Of a DNA stretch of 64,000 bases, positions 42,585 through 54,316 are shown one piece after another (positions within the stretch are counted from its first letter, which is position 1; each line of letters begins with the position of its first letter). The notes under the pieces were generated by a model. The model saw nothing but the letters and a program-made list of their open reading frames with translations, did not search any database and had not been told where the DNA came from. The translations under genes were made by a program, and so were the position numbers. Source of the stretch: Dromiciops gliroides (lineage: Eukaryota > Chordata > Mammalia > Microbiotheria > Microbiotheriidae); contig NC_057862.1 of NCBI RefSeq assembly GCF_019393635.1, positions 674,800,314 to 674,864,313 on the forward strand, read 5' to 3'.

Positions 42585-42785
42585 AAACACTGGACTTGGA
42601 ATCAGCAAGACTCCTCTTCTTGAGTTCCAATCTGGCCTCAGACACTTAGAGCTGTGTGACCCTGGACAAGTCACTTTACTCTGTTTGCCTCAGTTTCCTC
42701 ATCTAAAAAATGAGCTGGAGAAGGAAATGGCCAACTGCCCCCAGATAGGGGTCACAGAGAGTCCTGAAGCAACTGAATGACTTTT
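42585..42785 (+). mobile_element. MAR1-like CORE-SINE (sense)
   Basis: 'aacactggacttggaatcag', 'tgtgtgaccctggacaagtc', 'tgagctggagaaggaaatgg', 'ggggtcacagagagtcctga': the full sense layout of the family seen in reverse at 898-1,123. Confidence 0.8.
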
Positions 42786-43284
42786 CAGCTACCGTGTATA
42801 CTCTCTTGGCTTCCTCAGCTAATGCTGACTGTTGTGTAGCGACTTGTCAGTGCCCTTTCGTGTTAAGATTCCTTAGAGAGAGAGAGAGAGACCAACTTAC
42901 CTGCGCCTGCCCTGCCCTGGAGAGATGAGATGACTCTTTTTTTTTTTTTTTAAGAGCAAAGAGCCATAAATGATTGAAAATTCTACAAGACTGGCAGGAG
43001 CTGCTAACCAAAGAATGGTGGTCCTGATTTACCACGTGAAAAAGACTGGTCCCACATCATTCTTGTCTGGCTATAGGGTACACAAGTAACTGTCTTGGTC
43101 AGAGCCCTTTTTTAATATGGAAGATAACTCACACACCCTATATCATGTCAGGTGTAAAAGTGTGGCGCCATTATTCTTTTTAATTGTGGTGTTCTTTTTC
43201 AAGTAAGTCTTACTTCCCTGCTCAGTCTTCCCTGGAACTCAGATGTTGTTTCACGATTCATTTTGTGTCTTGCATAATTAGCAC
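42786..43284. other. Single-copy stretch
   Basis: Only a short (GA)n run near 42,876-42,891 and a T run near 42,938-42,951. No gene is recognised. Confidence 0.5.
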
Positions 43285-43359
43285 CATAGAATTACTGGAT
43301 CTTAGAACTGGACAGAGTTTACCTAGTCTAATCTCCACCTAAAATAGGAATTGCCTTCC

Positions 43360-44460
43360 TTTTCTGCTTCCTAGCAGTACACCCACATTTCCCTCATGCT
43401 TCAGAAACCTCACTTGACCATTCAAGACCATCCTGTATTCTCCTCCCTTTTTCAGACAAACATAAAAAGCTGTCTCCACACACTGTCTCCACTTCCCTTT
43501 CTCTCTCCTTCTCAACCCTTCAGAATCTGACTCCTGCCTCATCACTTACCCGAAACTACTCTTTCTAAAGTACCGGTGATATTTTAACCATCAGATCTGA
43601 TGGCCTTTTTCAATCCTCATTCTTCTTAACCTCTTTGCAGCCTTTGGTGTGGATCACCCTCTCCTATCTGGATCTTCAAGTCAGTGCTCTCTCCATTCTT
43701 GTTCTAACTGTCTAACATCTGAATCTTGTTCGTTGGATACTCATCCATAGCCCATGCTGGCTATGAGTGTACTCCAGAGTTCTGTTCTAGTCCCTCTTCT
43801 CTCTCTGTACTCCCTCTTGGAAACTTCATTAATTTCCATAAGTTCAGTTATCATCTCAGATCCATAGGTGCAGACATAGGTTCCCTCAAATTCAAAATAT
43901 ACAAAATAGAACTCATCATGCTCCCCAAACATGACTCTTCCAAGCTTCCCTGTTTCAAGTCTTGAGAGACCCACTGCCCTTCCATTCACCCAAAGTAGCT
44001 AATTCTGTAATCCTTGACTCCTCACACACCCCACAAATCTACTTAGTTGCCCGACTTTGCAATTTCTACCTCCAAAACATCTCAGTTCTTCTTCTCACCA
44101 GTCACCCAGCTATAACTTTGGTTCAGGCTCTCATTGCCTCTTGCCTGGACTATTACAGTAGTCACCCAAGTGGTTTCCCTGCCTTGTCTCTCTTCATACC
44201 AGTCCATCTTCTACACAGCTGCCAATGGTCTGACATTGTCACATAAGCCCTTTCCCCCATTTTCCCTACATTCCCTCTGAGATTCCCTCTGGCCTCTGGG
44301 ATCTTGTATAAGCCATTGTTTTTGTCTTTAAAGCTCTTCACAGCCTGGGTACAACCTATCTTTCCAGTTCTACTAAACAGTCTTTTTTCGCAGAATATCC
44401 CTCCTCTTATCCTTACTTGATCACTAATCTTCTGTTGCTCTCTATCCACTAGTTGCTTTC
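43360..44460 (+). mobile_element. L2 LINE (sense), RT to 3' region
   Basis: Old sense L2. At about 43,620-43,665 the + strand still reads close to an Ala-Ala-Phe-x-Val-Asp-His segment of L2 RT ('gcagcctttggtgtggatca'). Later words are 'gactattacagtagtcaccc' and 'tcataccagtccatcttcta'. Several frameshifts and stops. Confidence 0.75.
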
Positions 44461-44469
44461 CTGCTACCT

Positions 44470-46080
44470 ACAAACAAACTTATGTCTCACTCATCTCCCC
44501 AACTATCATCCAGTATCCTCTCTTCCCTTTCATGGTTAACCTCCTTGACAAGGCCATCTGCAATCAGTGCCCCCATTTCCTATCTTGTCTGTAGTTTGGC
44601 TTCTGACCTCATCATTCAATTGAAACTATTCTCTCCAAAGTTATCAGTGATCTCCCAAATGCCAAATCGAATGGCCTTTGCTCAGCCCTCATCCTTCTTG
44701 ACCTCCTCATAATCTTTGACATTGCCAGTCACTCTCTTGTTCCTGATACTCTGTCCTCTCTAGGTTTTCTTGACCCTGCACTTTCCTACCTGACTGCTCC
44801 TTAATCCTCTTCAGCTAACTGTGGGTGTCCCCCAAGGGTCTGCCCTTGGCCTCCTTCTCTGTGCTATCTCATCAGTGGCGCCAGTGGACTTAATTGTCAT
44901 CTCCACGTAAATGATTCTTGTTTCTATTAATTATTGTTAATAATAATATTTTATATGATACACTATTATGAATTATTTCTATTATGTTATTATAATAGCC
45001 AACATTTATAGAGTGAGTTATGGGTTGCAAAGCATTTTACAAACATTATCATGTCACCCTCACAACATACTTGGGAGGTAGGTGCTATTATCACCCCAGT
45101 TTTACAGATGAGGAAGAGGAAGAAAGGTGAAGTGACACCCCGGGGACACACAGCTAGTAAGGGTTTGAGGCTGAGTTTGAGCTCCAGTCTCCTGACTCCA
45201 GGTCCAGAACTCGACCCGCTGTACCACCTGGCAGTGTCACATCTCCAGTTGCTTACTGGATGTTTAAAATTAGATGTTCTATAGAAATCTCTTGCTCAAC
45301 ATGTCCAAAGCCAAACTTACTGTTCCCTGGCCAAACCATCTCCTCTTCCAAGCTTCCCTATCCCATCCTCCCAAGATCTCACGCTGTGATGTTACCCTGG
45401 GCTCCTCACCCACACCTCCCAGTATCCAGTCTGTTGTCAAATCCTGTCCATCCTGCTTCTGCAGCACATGTGGTCTCCATGCCCTCCCCTCCGTTCACAC
45501 GGTGCCCACTCTCATCATGTCATGCCTGGAGTATTACAGCAGTCTTCACCACGACCTCTCTGACTCAAGGCTCTCCACATTCCGGTCCATCTTCCACGTG
45601 GCCACCAAAGTGACATTCTTACAATCCACCCCCCACTCAGGAAACTCCAGTGGTTCTCCACGGGCCCCTTCCTACCTGTCCACTCCTTTTCTACTTGATT
45701 CCCTTCTACATGATGTGATCCAGTGACGCTAGCTTGCTATTCCTCACAGACAACACCCTGTCCTTGACTCTCAACCCCTTTCTTTTCATTAGCTTTCCAT
45801 TTGCAGGGTGGACATACTCTCCCTCTTCATCCTGCCTCCCAACTTCCCTGGCTTCTTCCTTCAAGACTCAGCTCAAATCCCATCTTCTGCAAGAAGCCTG
45901 TGACTTCCCTGTATGCTGGTGATATCTTGTGTGTTCGGGCTGTTTACATATTGGCCTCCCCCCACTGCAGAATGTCATCTCCTTAAGAGGAGGGAGATTT
46001 CTGCCTGTCTTTGTAACCTCTGCACTTAGCACAGTGCTAGGCACAGGGTTAGAGCCTAATGAATGCTTGTTGGCTGATTA
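44470..46080 (+). mobile_element. L2 LINE (sense), split by a CORE-SINE
   Basis: A second sense L2, starting in RT. At 44,827-44,850 it encodes Val-Pro-Gln-Gly-Ser-Ala-Leu-Gly, the L2 version of the conserved RT turn. A CORE-SINE at 44,935-45,240 separates this from the 3' part ('catgtccaaagccaaactta', 'gagtattacagcagtcttca', 'ttcaagactcagctcaaatc', 'gcacttagcacagtgctagg'). Confidence 0.8.
44935..45240. repeat. THER/MON-like CORE-SINE in L2
   Basis: 'aacatttatagagtgagtta', 'caaagcattttacaaacatt', 'cagttttacagatgaggaag', 'gaggctgagtttgagctcc' and 'gctgtaccacctggcag'. Confidence 0.75.
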
Positions 46081-46084
46081 ATCA

Positions 46085-46437
46085 CTTGCACCCACTCTCA
46101 TCTAGCCAGACCAGTCTTGTTCCTCATTGGCGGCATGTCCTGCTCCCCTGCCTGGATGCATTTCCTTCTCACCTCCAGTCCTTAGAATCTCTAGCTTTCT
46201 CCATGTCTCAGCTCAAGAGCCCTTGCTGTACAGGGAGCATTTTCTATGCCCATCCCCAGCTGCTCCATCCTTCTCCCCTGAACTATGTTGTATCTGTTTT
46301 ACAGACACATGCACATGGGCTCCTTTGGCTAGATGGTAAACTCCTTAAGAACTGTTCTCTTTCCTCATTTCTGTCCCCAGCACCCAGCATAATGCTCAGC
46401 ACATAGTAGGTGCTTAATAAATGTTGTTGGTTGGTTA
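46085..46437 (+). mobile_element. L2 3' end (sense)
   Basis: 'ctccatgtctcagctcaaga', 'gctccatccttctcccctga', 'acatagtaggtgcttaataa', 'atgttgttggttggttattg': an independent L2 terminus directly after the previous one. Confidence 0.75.
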
Positions 46438-46439
46438 TT

Positions 46440-48640
46440 GGAAATGATCATTCAGCTTCTACCTGAAGACCTCTCAGTGACAATTCTCTGCCTCCCAAGG
46501 CTGCTCATTATTTTGAGAGCATATGGTATACCACTGTAAATAAGTTCCGTGGTAGTAATATTTCAAAGGTTACACCACCGGAAACCTATAAGATCCATTG
46601 GCATAACTCTATTGGCATTCAAAAATTAAAATATAGGAATACGATTCTTTTCTAGCCCCTATACAGATTTTAGAAAGTAACCTTAAATCATGACCTTTGG
46701 TCTGATTTTTTTAAGGGAAAAATAAATGAAATTGACATTTGAATACCTCAGAATTTTTATTACTGAATAGATCATGGAGGAGATGGAGAGAGGACTGAGC
46801 AAATAAGTTTTGTAAGGCTATTGTTTTTACTCTGGTTCTCTGATGTTTCTGAGACATCCATAGCAATCCTGATACTGACCATTTAACATAATAGTATTCC
46901 TTCCACCAGGAGATGGTAAAAATCTGACCTTAGGTGAATTTTGGGGGGAGGGGGAGGAATAACAACTTCAGTGAGCCTCAGTTTACCTGACTGCAAAATC
47001 AAACCAATCATGCCTTGTGCGCTGAGGATTAATTCTTGTCTTATAAAATACTTTTGAAGAGAAGAGACTGCCAATGCGAATTATCTTTCATGAACTAACT
47101 TTTCATGACTCAGTTACAGTAGAATTATTCACTCCTTATGGAATGTCTGTGACCTCTTCAGAATATTTGGAAGTCAAACAACCGCAGAGACCAGGCACAC
47201 CCCAGAATGTTGTATTGTATAATATATTTCAGCTGCCTTATTGTCTCAGCTGTTTCATTATCTGGCAGAAATAGGCCCCAGAATGAATCCATCTGGTAAA
47301 GCGATGATGGGAGGCAAAGGAAGAACTTTGCATCAATAGCGTTATGTATAATAGCCCCAGAAACTGAAAATACTTTCCCTCTCAAGCTACACCATGACTT
47401 GAGATTTTGCTAGACTGAAAAATATTGTCTTAACCGTGATAAGGAAAATGCCGTTGTACAAAAATATAGCCATGCGACTTTTTTCTCAGAGACCGAAGTC
47501 TGAAATGACCCCTACATTGGAAGCCTTTAATTCACACACACTGGACACGTGCAGATTTCCATTAAAGAGACTATGGTTTACCTTGAGCAGTTATCCTCAG
47601 AAATACCCCTCTGTTGTTCATGGCTCTAAAAAATAATTCGCTTTTGCTTCAGCCTCGGGAATGTGGAATATGGACCCTGGATAGCCCCAGTCCATCTCTG
47701 GTTCAAGAGACTCCTTTGTGAATATCCTAGTGAACACCGACTTTTAAAGCTCCGTAATGATGTCAATTCCAGGATTTCCCTCAGTGTAGCCTACTGCACT
47801 GTGAAATAACTCTCTGCTTTCATTTCTTTCCAATCAGACAACCAATGGCCCAAAGTTGAGATCTTTGGAAACTATTTGGGTGTCTGGCAGGCTCAGTGAG
47901 GCCTGGGAGAGGCTCAGATAGAGCCAGCTCACACTCCTTTCTGTATCTTGGGGCACCTTAATATTCTACCTCTCACTTTGGAGAAAGGAAGCCTGCTTTT
48001 GCCTATAAACATTCCAAGTCATTATTCTTGGTCCTTGGAGATGGGAAGTTATCTCTGATGGACAGATAGTTTGACAAGACCTCCTTAGGGATTCTAAGCT
48101 ACTCAGTAAGATTTGGGGAAAGCTGTAGTCTCTCAAATTGCTAGGGGTTCTCCAGGATTAAGACACCCAACCTTGGGTTTTCTACATCAGGAGATAACCC
48201 AGATTTACAAAGGACCCTCAACAGTAAACTGACAGTACTATAGAGATGATGGGTCTCTCCTAGGATTTAGCATGTAAATTGGGGTACCCAATGGACCTCA
48301 GTCAGGAAAAAATCAGGCTCTTAATTCTTTGTATTGTACTAGATAGCTGTAACTGTTTTCTTTTAGAGACAGGTCTTTTTTTTTTCCAATTTCAAGTTCT
48401 TCCCCATTTCCCCCCCTTTAAGAAGCCAAGAACAACAGAACCCATTACACTTATGGACTGTTACACAAAACAGATTTCCAAATGGCCATGTTCCGAAAAG
48501 CAAGAAAAGAAGGGACTCTGAATCCATCGTGTTTCTCTAGAAGTGAACAGCGTGTTTTACCAGGAATCTTCTGAAGCTGTGGCTAGCTGTGTGTGTGTGC
48601 CAGTTACTAAGTCTTTCAAAGTTAATTACCTTTATAATAT
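46440..48640. other. Single-copy intronic stretch
   Basis: No repeat or gene is recognised over about 2.2 kb. About 47,050-47,270 has balanced composition and no repeat signature. Confidence 0.5.
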
Positions 48641-49140
48641 AGTCGTTGTTGTATAAAGCGTTCTCCTGCTTGTGCTCACGGCACTTTGCATCGGTTCATC
48701 CAGGTCTTCCCAGGTTTTTCTAAAACCATTCCTGTCATTTCTTACAAAACAGTCGTCTTCCATCACATTCACATGACATATAACTTGTGTGGTCATTCTC
48801 CAGTTGATGGATATTACCTCGGTTTCCAGTTCTTTGCCACCACAAAAAGAGCTGCCATGAATATTTTTGTACGTATGGGTCCTTTTCCTTTTTTCTTTGA
48901 TATTTTTGGGGTATAAGCCTTGGAGAAATATTGCTGGGTCAAAGGATGTACACAGTTGAATAGCTTTGGGGGTATAATTCCAAGTTGTTGGAATAGTTCA
49001 CAGCTCTGTGAACAGTGCATTAGTGTACCTGTTTTCTCACACCCCCTCTGTTGTTTGTCATTTTCCATTTTTGTCATTTTAGCCAATCTTTGGTATCTAA
49101 GTTGTTTTAATATGCATTTCTCTCATTATTACTGATTTAG

Positions 49141-49311
49141 AGCAAAGCTTCTTAAACTGTAGGGTCATGTAACTGAATGGGGGGGGTCACAAAAAATTTG
49201 GCGACAGTATTTATTTGGCAATAGTATTATTTTATATACCTATATACCTGGGGTCACATAAAAATTTCTTGGGCAAAAAGGGGCAGCAAGTGAAAAAAGT
49301 TTAAGAAGCCC
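49141..49311. mobile_element. hAT-type MITE inside L1
   Basis: Inverted ends: 'aagcttcttaaact' on the left and 'agtttaagaagccct' on the right (reverse complement agggcttcttaaact). The interior has the repeated 'ggggtcac' words. The host L1 word ATTTAGAGCA is present on both sides (before the left end and after the right end), fitting the roughly 8-bp duplication made by hAT transposases. Too short to code for anything. Confidence 0.8.
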
Positions 49312-49815
49312 TAATTTAGAGCATTTATTTATATTGATATTTTGTGATTTCTTTCACCAAAAACTGCTTATTTTTATACTTTGACAATTTATCAATTAAG
49401 AAATGGCTCTTATTCTTATAAACTTGGCTCGGTTCCCTATATATATTTTTAAATGAGACCCTTATCAGATACACTTGCAAATATTTTTCCTATTTTCCTG
49501 CTTTTCTTCTAATTTTAGTTACAGTGGTTTTGTTTTTACAAAACCTTTTAAATTTTATATGATAAAATTAACCATTTTATTTCCTGTGATGCTTTTGATC
49601 ATTTATTTGGTCATAAATTCTTCCCTTATCCACAGATTTGACAGGTAATTTTTTACCTGCTCTACTAATTTGCTTATGACATCACCCTTTATGTCTAAAT
49701 TGTTTCTCCATTTTGAGTTTATCTTAGCATAACTGTGTGAGATGTTGGTCTGTGCCTAGTTTCCACCAGACTACTTTTCATTTTTCCCAAAGTTTTTGTT
49801 GAATAGTGAGTTCTG

Positions 49816-49964
49816 GGGCAGCTAGATGGCGCAGTGGATAGAGCAGCGGCCCTGGAGTCAGGAGGACCTGAGTTCAAATCCGGCCTCAGACACCTAACAC
49901 TTACTAGTTGTGTGACCCTGGGCAAGTCACTTAACCCCAATTGCCTCACTTAAAAAAAAAAAAA
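49816..49964 (+). mobile_element. SINE inside L1
   Basis: A full-length SINE, gagtcagg/ccccaattgcctcact subtype. TSD GAATAGTGAGTTCTG at 49,801-49,815 and 49,965-49,979. Confidence 0.95.
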
Positions 49965-50398
49965 GAATAGTGAGTTCTGCCCCAATATTTGGGATCTTTA
50001 GGTTTATCAAACACTAGGTCACAGTGCTCCTTTGCTTCTACATATTGTGCACTTAATCTGTGCCACTGATCAACTTCTCTATTTTTTACCCAGTACCAAA
50101 TTGTTTTGATGATTACAGCCTTGTAATAGCTTGAGATCTGATACTTCTAGGCCCCCTTTCTTTCCATTTTTTCATTGATTCCCATGCTATTTTTTACCTT
50201 TTGTTCCTGCAGATGTTATTCTGTCCCAGACTTATAAAGTAGTTCTTTGGCAGGTTAATTGGTTTGGCACTGAATAAGTAAATTAATTGAGGTAGTAGTA
50301 TTGTCATTTTTATTCTATTGTCTCAACCTACCCATGAGCAATTAATATTTTTCCAATTATTTAGATTTGTTTTATTTGTGTTCATATATGTTTTGACG

Positions 50399-50575
50399 GG
50401 AGGCAGCTAGGTAGTGCAGTGGATAAAGCACCAGCCCTGGATTCAGGATTGACCTGAGTTCAAATACAGTCTCAGACCATTGACACTTACTAGCTGTGTG
50501 ACCCTGGGCAAGTCACTTAACCCTCATTGCCCCCCCCAAAAAATAAATATTCTAAAAAAACAAACAAAAAAACCC
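50399..50575 (+). mobile_element. SINE inside L1, second
   Basis: A full-length SINE, ggattcagg/cattgcccccc subtype. The duplication ATATGTTTTGACGGG (left) versus ATATGTTTTGATGGG (right) differs by one CpG-type transition. Confidence 0.9.
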
Positions 50576-50984
50576 CATATGTTTTGATGGGCAGACTTCC
50601 AAGTTTTGGGGGGTTTTTTTACTGTCTGCGGTTATTTTAAATGAAATTGTTCTTTCCATCTCTTCTCGTTGGATTTTGTTGGTAATGCTGATGATTTGTG
50701 TGGGTTTATTTTATATCCTGCAATTTTGCTGAAGTTATTAGTTGTTTCAATTAGTTTCTTATTTGGCTCTCTAGGATTCTCTAAGTCAGTCCTACTGTGT
50801 GCTAAAAGTAATAGTTTTGTTTCCTCTTTTCCTAGGCTTACTCCTTCAATCTCTTTTCTTGTCTTAATGGCTAGCATTTCTAATACACTATTGAAGAACA
50901 ATGGTGAGCATCCTCACTCCATCACTGATCTTATTAGAAAAGCTTCTAGCTTATCCTCATCACAGAGAATGCTGTAACCCAGTC

Positions 50985-53110
50985 AGCATGATTGCCAGCA
51001 CTGCTCAGCAGCAAGTGATAGGAGGAAACTCAGTGGAGAGTAGGAGTAATGAATGCCTGGAGCTTGGCAGGGCATAAACAGTAATAGGATAAAAGGGACA
51101 GTGACTTGAGAGGAGAGGATGGTGTGCAGACTTGAACTGGTTTACCAAAGGATCAGGGTGGGGAAGGGAGGAGAGTGAATGCTTGGAAGGAATTGAAGAG
51201 TAGAGTAGAGGGATTGTGGTCACTGTGAGGACAAAGAGCAGGCTTAGAGGCTGTAGGGCAGAAGGAAAGATGGAACCATTAAAGAGAACACGCAGACAGA
51301 AACGCTTCAGAATTCCTCAGTGTGGAAGTGGAAGACTTGGGTGTGAAGGGAAGATTAGAAGTCTGAACACACGTCTCTGTATGTAGCTGAGGAGGAGTGC
51401 AGGTGTGCGTCATGGGAGTGAATGAGGTGAGGAACTTGGAAGTGAGGGTCAGTATGTCTGCTCCCTAGTGTGGAGATTTATTTTGATTTGGGGACCCTGC
51501 CTTTAGGCTGAGATTAGAAAGCCTCAGGCCCTCAGGGTCTCTCCCCCTCCTCCTCAGCTTCAGCTGAGCCACAAAGGCCCCTGGGCTGTACAAGACGCGA
51601 GATCAGACGCTCCCTCCGACCTGAGCGGAGCTATCTGAGAGATGGGGGCTCTGGCGTAGCCTGTGCTGAGGCACGTGAAGCTGGAGCTCACCCCGCCCCC
51701 CTGCCACCAGCCGCAGCTCTGGCTGGAGGATTAGCTTGGTCTCTGGGGGCGCAGGAAGCCCCGAGATTTGAGTGGAGAGAAGAAAAGGTATATATAGACC
51801 TGGGGGTTAGACTCAGGGGGCAGTCAAGGGGATGGACAGAGAAGAGGTCAAGCGGCGGCCGACAAGATTAGAAAGGTTGGAGCTCGGCAGACTAGAGACA
51901 GGGCTACAAGGACGCAGGAGAAGCCGAGAAGGACAAGGAGCAGGGAAAAGAGGGGCCGAAGGGCAGACTGACGGAGCAGACAGACAGAAGGTCGGTGAGA
52001 GAGAAACACAGGGGTTCAGCGGTGGCAGTAAGGAGAGGAAAGTTAGAAGCAGGGGGATTTACAAAGTGAAAGGGGCTTGGCTTTAGAATAAAGTACCTGA
52101 GTGCCCTAAGGCAATTCAAGAAGTTCCAAAGAGATGCCCCTCAACGCAGTCAGGTTGTACATTTTATTTCCCTGTATTCTTAATTTTCAATAGTATCTCA
52201 TAAATAAACTCTGCTTTGATTATTTGGTTAAGAGGCTTCTTAATATTTTGCTTATCAATTTGGGAGTGGAGCAGTGTGGTGGAACTTTATAAACGGCCCA
52301 TATTAAATTAAATGCAGTCAGATAGCCAAACAGTCAAAAGTCCCCAGATTAGTCCTCCACATACGTTAGCCCCCCAAATTAACCCTAGTCAATTCAAAAT
52401 ATTTCTACATTTTAATGGCGACCCAGATGGGACTTACGGCCCAGTTATAATTTTTCTAAACTTATCATTTTTCATATAATCATAATTTTTATAAGTACAA
52501 TTATTATAATTTTTCCAGGTTAGTTATAGTTAATTTTTTTTACACTAGTGAGAGTTGGGAAGGAGAGAGACCACAGATTTACTGAAGAAGAAAAGCGAGT
52601 GTCCTGAGGGTCAATAGATAACAGTTGCCAGAGTCTTGATTGGGTGATAAATATGGATTAAATGAACCTCAGAGGAGAAGAACTTATTGCATAGTGGTGC
52701 CAGAGGGTGAACCTGGAAGTGCCAGTGGAAGCAAAGTCCCACAGTTCCCCTGCCAGGACCAGTCAGTTGAGGCTCTGAGTGGAAAGGCCACAGTGTTGGA
52801 AGGGCCCGCCAGGGCTGCCCCGTCATCAGGCAGGAGGCGTGTCAGTGAAGAAAATGAAAGGAGTCAGAAAAGGAATGATTTCAGATGAAGACAGGCATTC
52901 CAGAGAACCCAGGGGAACAGGTCTATACAGTGTACGCTGGAGGTTCAGAATTACTGAGATGAGAGGAGTATGACAGGGTGGGAGTTGGTAACCCTTAAGG
53001 AGTGAGTTCAGCCATGTAGTCCAAGGGGGCCAGGCAGCCAGTGTGGGAGTGGAGCAGGCCAGAGGGTAAGGAGTAATGGAGAATGATCAGTATGGCTGGG
53101 CCTAACCTAA
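50985..53110 (-). mobile_element. L2 endonuclease region (antisense), split by an LTR
   Basis: The same L2 segment as 22,800-23,400: 'tcaatagataacagttgcca' and 'gagtcttgattgggtgataa' match 'agataatagctaccaggatt' and 'attttgattgggtggtagat' there. It is interrupted exactly at 51,468/52,545 by a solo LTR. Diverged and closed in all frames. Confidence 0.7.
51469..52544 (+). mobile_element. Solo LTR, about 1.1 kb, with TATA box
   Basis: Bounded by TG (51,469) and CA (52,543-52,544) with the 4-bp duplication CTAG on each side (51,465-51,468 and 52,545-52,548). L2 sequence is continuous across it. Inside, tatatatag at 51,789-51,797 is a TATA box and AATAAA at 52,087-52,092 a polyadenylation signal, about 300 bases apart. 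The U3 part is GC-richer than its surroundings (51,530-51,760). No gag, pol or env sequence is present. Confidence 0.75.
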
Positions 53111-53480
53111 GCCTGGAGTAATAGAATAGCTAAATAAAGCCAAGTTGTTCATCATTCCTCTGATTCACCTTAACTTAGAAGCAAACTTACTGAGGAGCTA
53201 ATATCTTTGGACGTTGGGTGGCCATTGTTTTAAACTATAATTTTGGTTTTTTGATAATAAACAGTGCTTAAAACTGTAAGTTCCAGACTATTAAGTTATA
53301 AATTCCATGAGGGGAGGAACCAGTGTCCTTTTCTTTTCTCTTTTCCCCATAGTATCTAACACATTGTTCAAAACTGATCAATGCTCTCACTTAAACACTC
53401 CAGTGAATCTGTGATTGCATAGATTCAGTATTTTCCTCCAATAATGCGTATTTACAATCCATCCATCCATCCCCGCCTGT
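53111..53480. other. Single-copy stretch with (ATCC)n
   Basis: No gene is seen. A short (ATCC) run is at about 53,456-53,472. Confidence 0.5.
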
Positions 53481-53787
53481 GCCGTTTTTGTCCGTGTGTT
53501 TCCAGAGCACATGTGTTGGGATTCTTCCTTGCTTTCTCCCAACAAGAGGGTGCCATCCTCATTCTTGCCAGTCTACCTTCTCTTCCTGCCACACAGTTCC
53601 TTAAGGATGCCCTTGACTTGTGTTCTTCAGAGCTGCTCATTGTGTGTGTGTTGCGGAGTGCTTGTATTTCTCTCCATTGTCCTCTGGCTGGTACTCACTT
53701 TTAGTTCTTCAGAGGCAGTTGTATTCCAGGTCTTGCCTCCATATAGCAACATGAGTAAAATCTTAGAGGTGAAAAGATGGGCCTTTA

Positions 53788-53792
<5 letters not shown>

Positions 53793-53858
<66 letters not shown>

Positions 53859-53997
53859 TTTTTTGATGAGGCAATTGGGGTTAAGTGACTTGCCCAGGGT
53901 CACACAGCTAGTGTTAAGTGTCCGAGGCTGGATTTGAACTCAGGTCCTTCTGAATACAGGACCGGTGCTCTATCTACTGCACCACCTAGCTGTCCCC
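53793..53997 (-). mobile_element. SINE (antisense) with (TTTC)n tail, in RTE
   Basis: A full-length SINE in reverse. Its tail is (TTTC)n, about 70 bases including part of the left TSD. TSD ATGGGCCTTTACTTTC at 53,777-53,792 and 53,998-54,013. Confidence 0.95.
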
Positions 53998-54316
53998 ATG
54001 GGCCTTTACTTTCATGGAAGCTTATGGCCAGTCAAAAGCTTGGCAATTTCCCAAGAGCAGTACCACCCACTCTCTTCCTCCTTCAATTCTAGGCCCAGCT
54101 CATTGTCTATTTGTATTCTCTGCCCTAGCTATGCGTACTCTGGCACAGGCTTTATGGGGCAACCATCTAGGCAGCAGACATCCTTGGTCCATTTTTTCTT
54201 TCCTATATAGATGGACAGGCCAAACTCCTTTGATTACTGATTTCTTCTAGGAGGTTCTTCAATATCCTGGGGCTTGAAGCAATTAGTACAATGTTATTTA
54301 CAAATAAGATCATCTG

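Larger units (their letters stand above)
48650..50960 (-). mobile_element. L1 LINE (antisense), 3' half of ORF2
   Basis: The longest L1 in the window, minus strand, 5'-truncated. From left to right on the + strand it runs from the 3' side of ORF2 ('ttgatggatattacctcggt', 'gctgggtcaaaggatgtaca', 'tttgatgattacagccttgt') to the RT palm ('gtgggtttattttatatcct'). On the minus strand 50,794-50,805 encodes Leu-Ala-His-Ser where L1 normally has Phe-Ala-Asp-Asp, although the neighbouring Leu-Glu-Asn-Pro is kept. The RT would be dead. Two SINEs and a hAT MITE interrupt it. Confidence 0.9.

Noticed and set aside
51832-52086. Open frame of 84 codons inside the large LTR
   Set aside because: It lies wholly within LTR U3/R sequence, between the TATA box and the poly(A) signal, is Arg/Glu/Gly-rich and has no recognisable domain.
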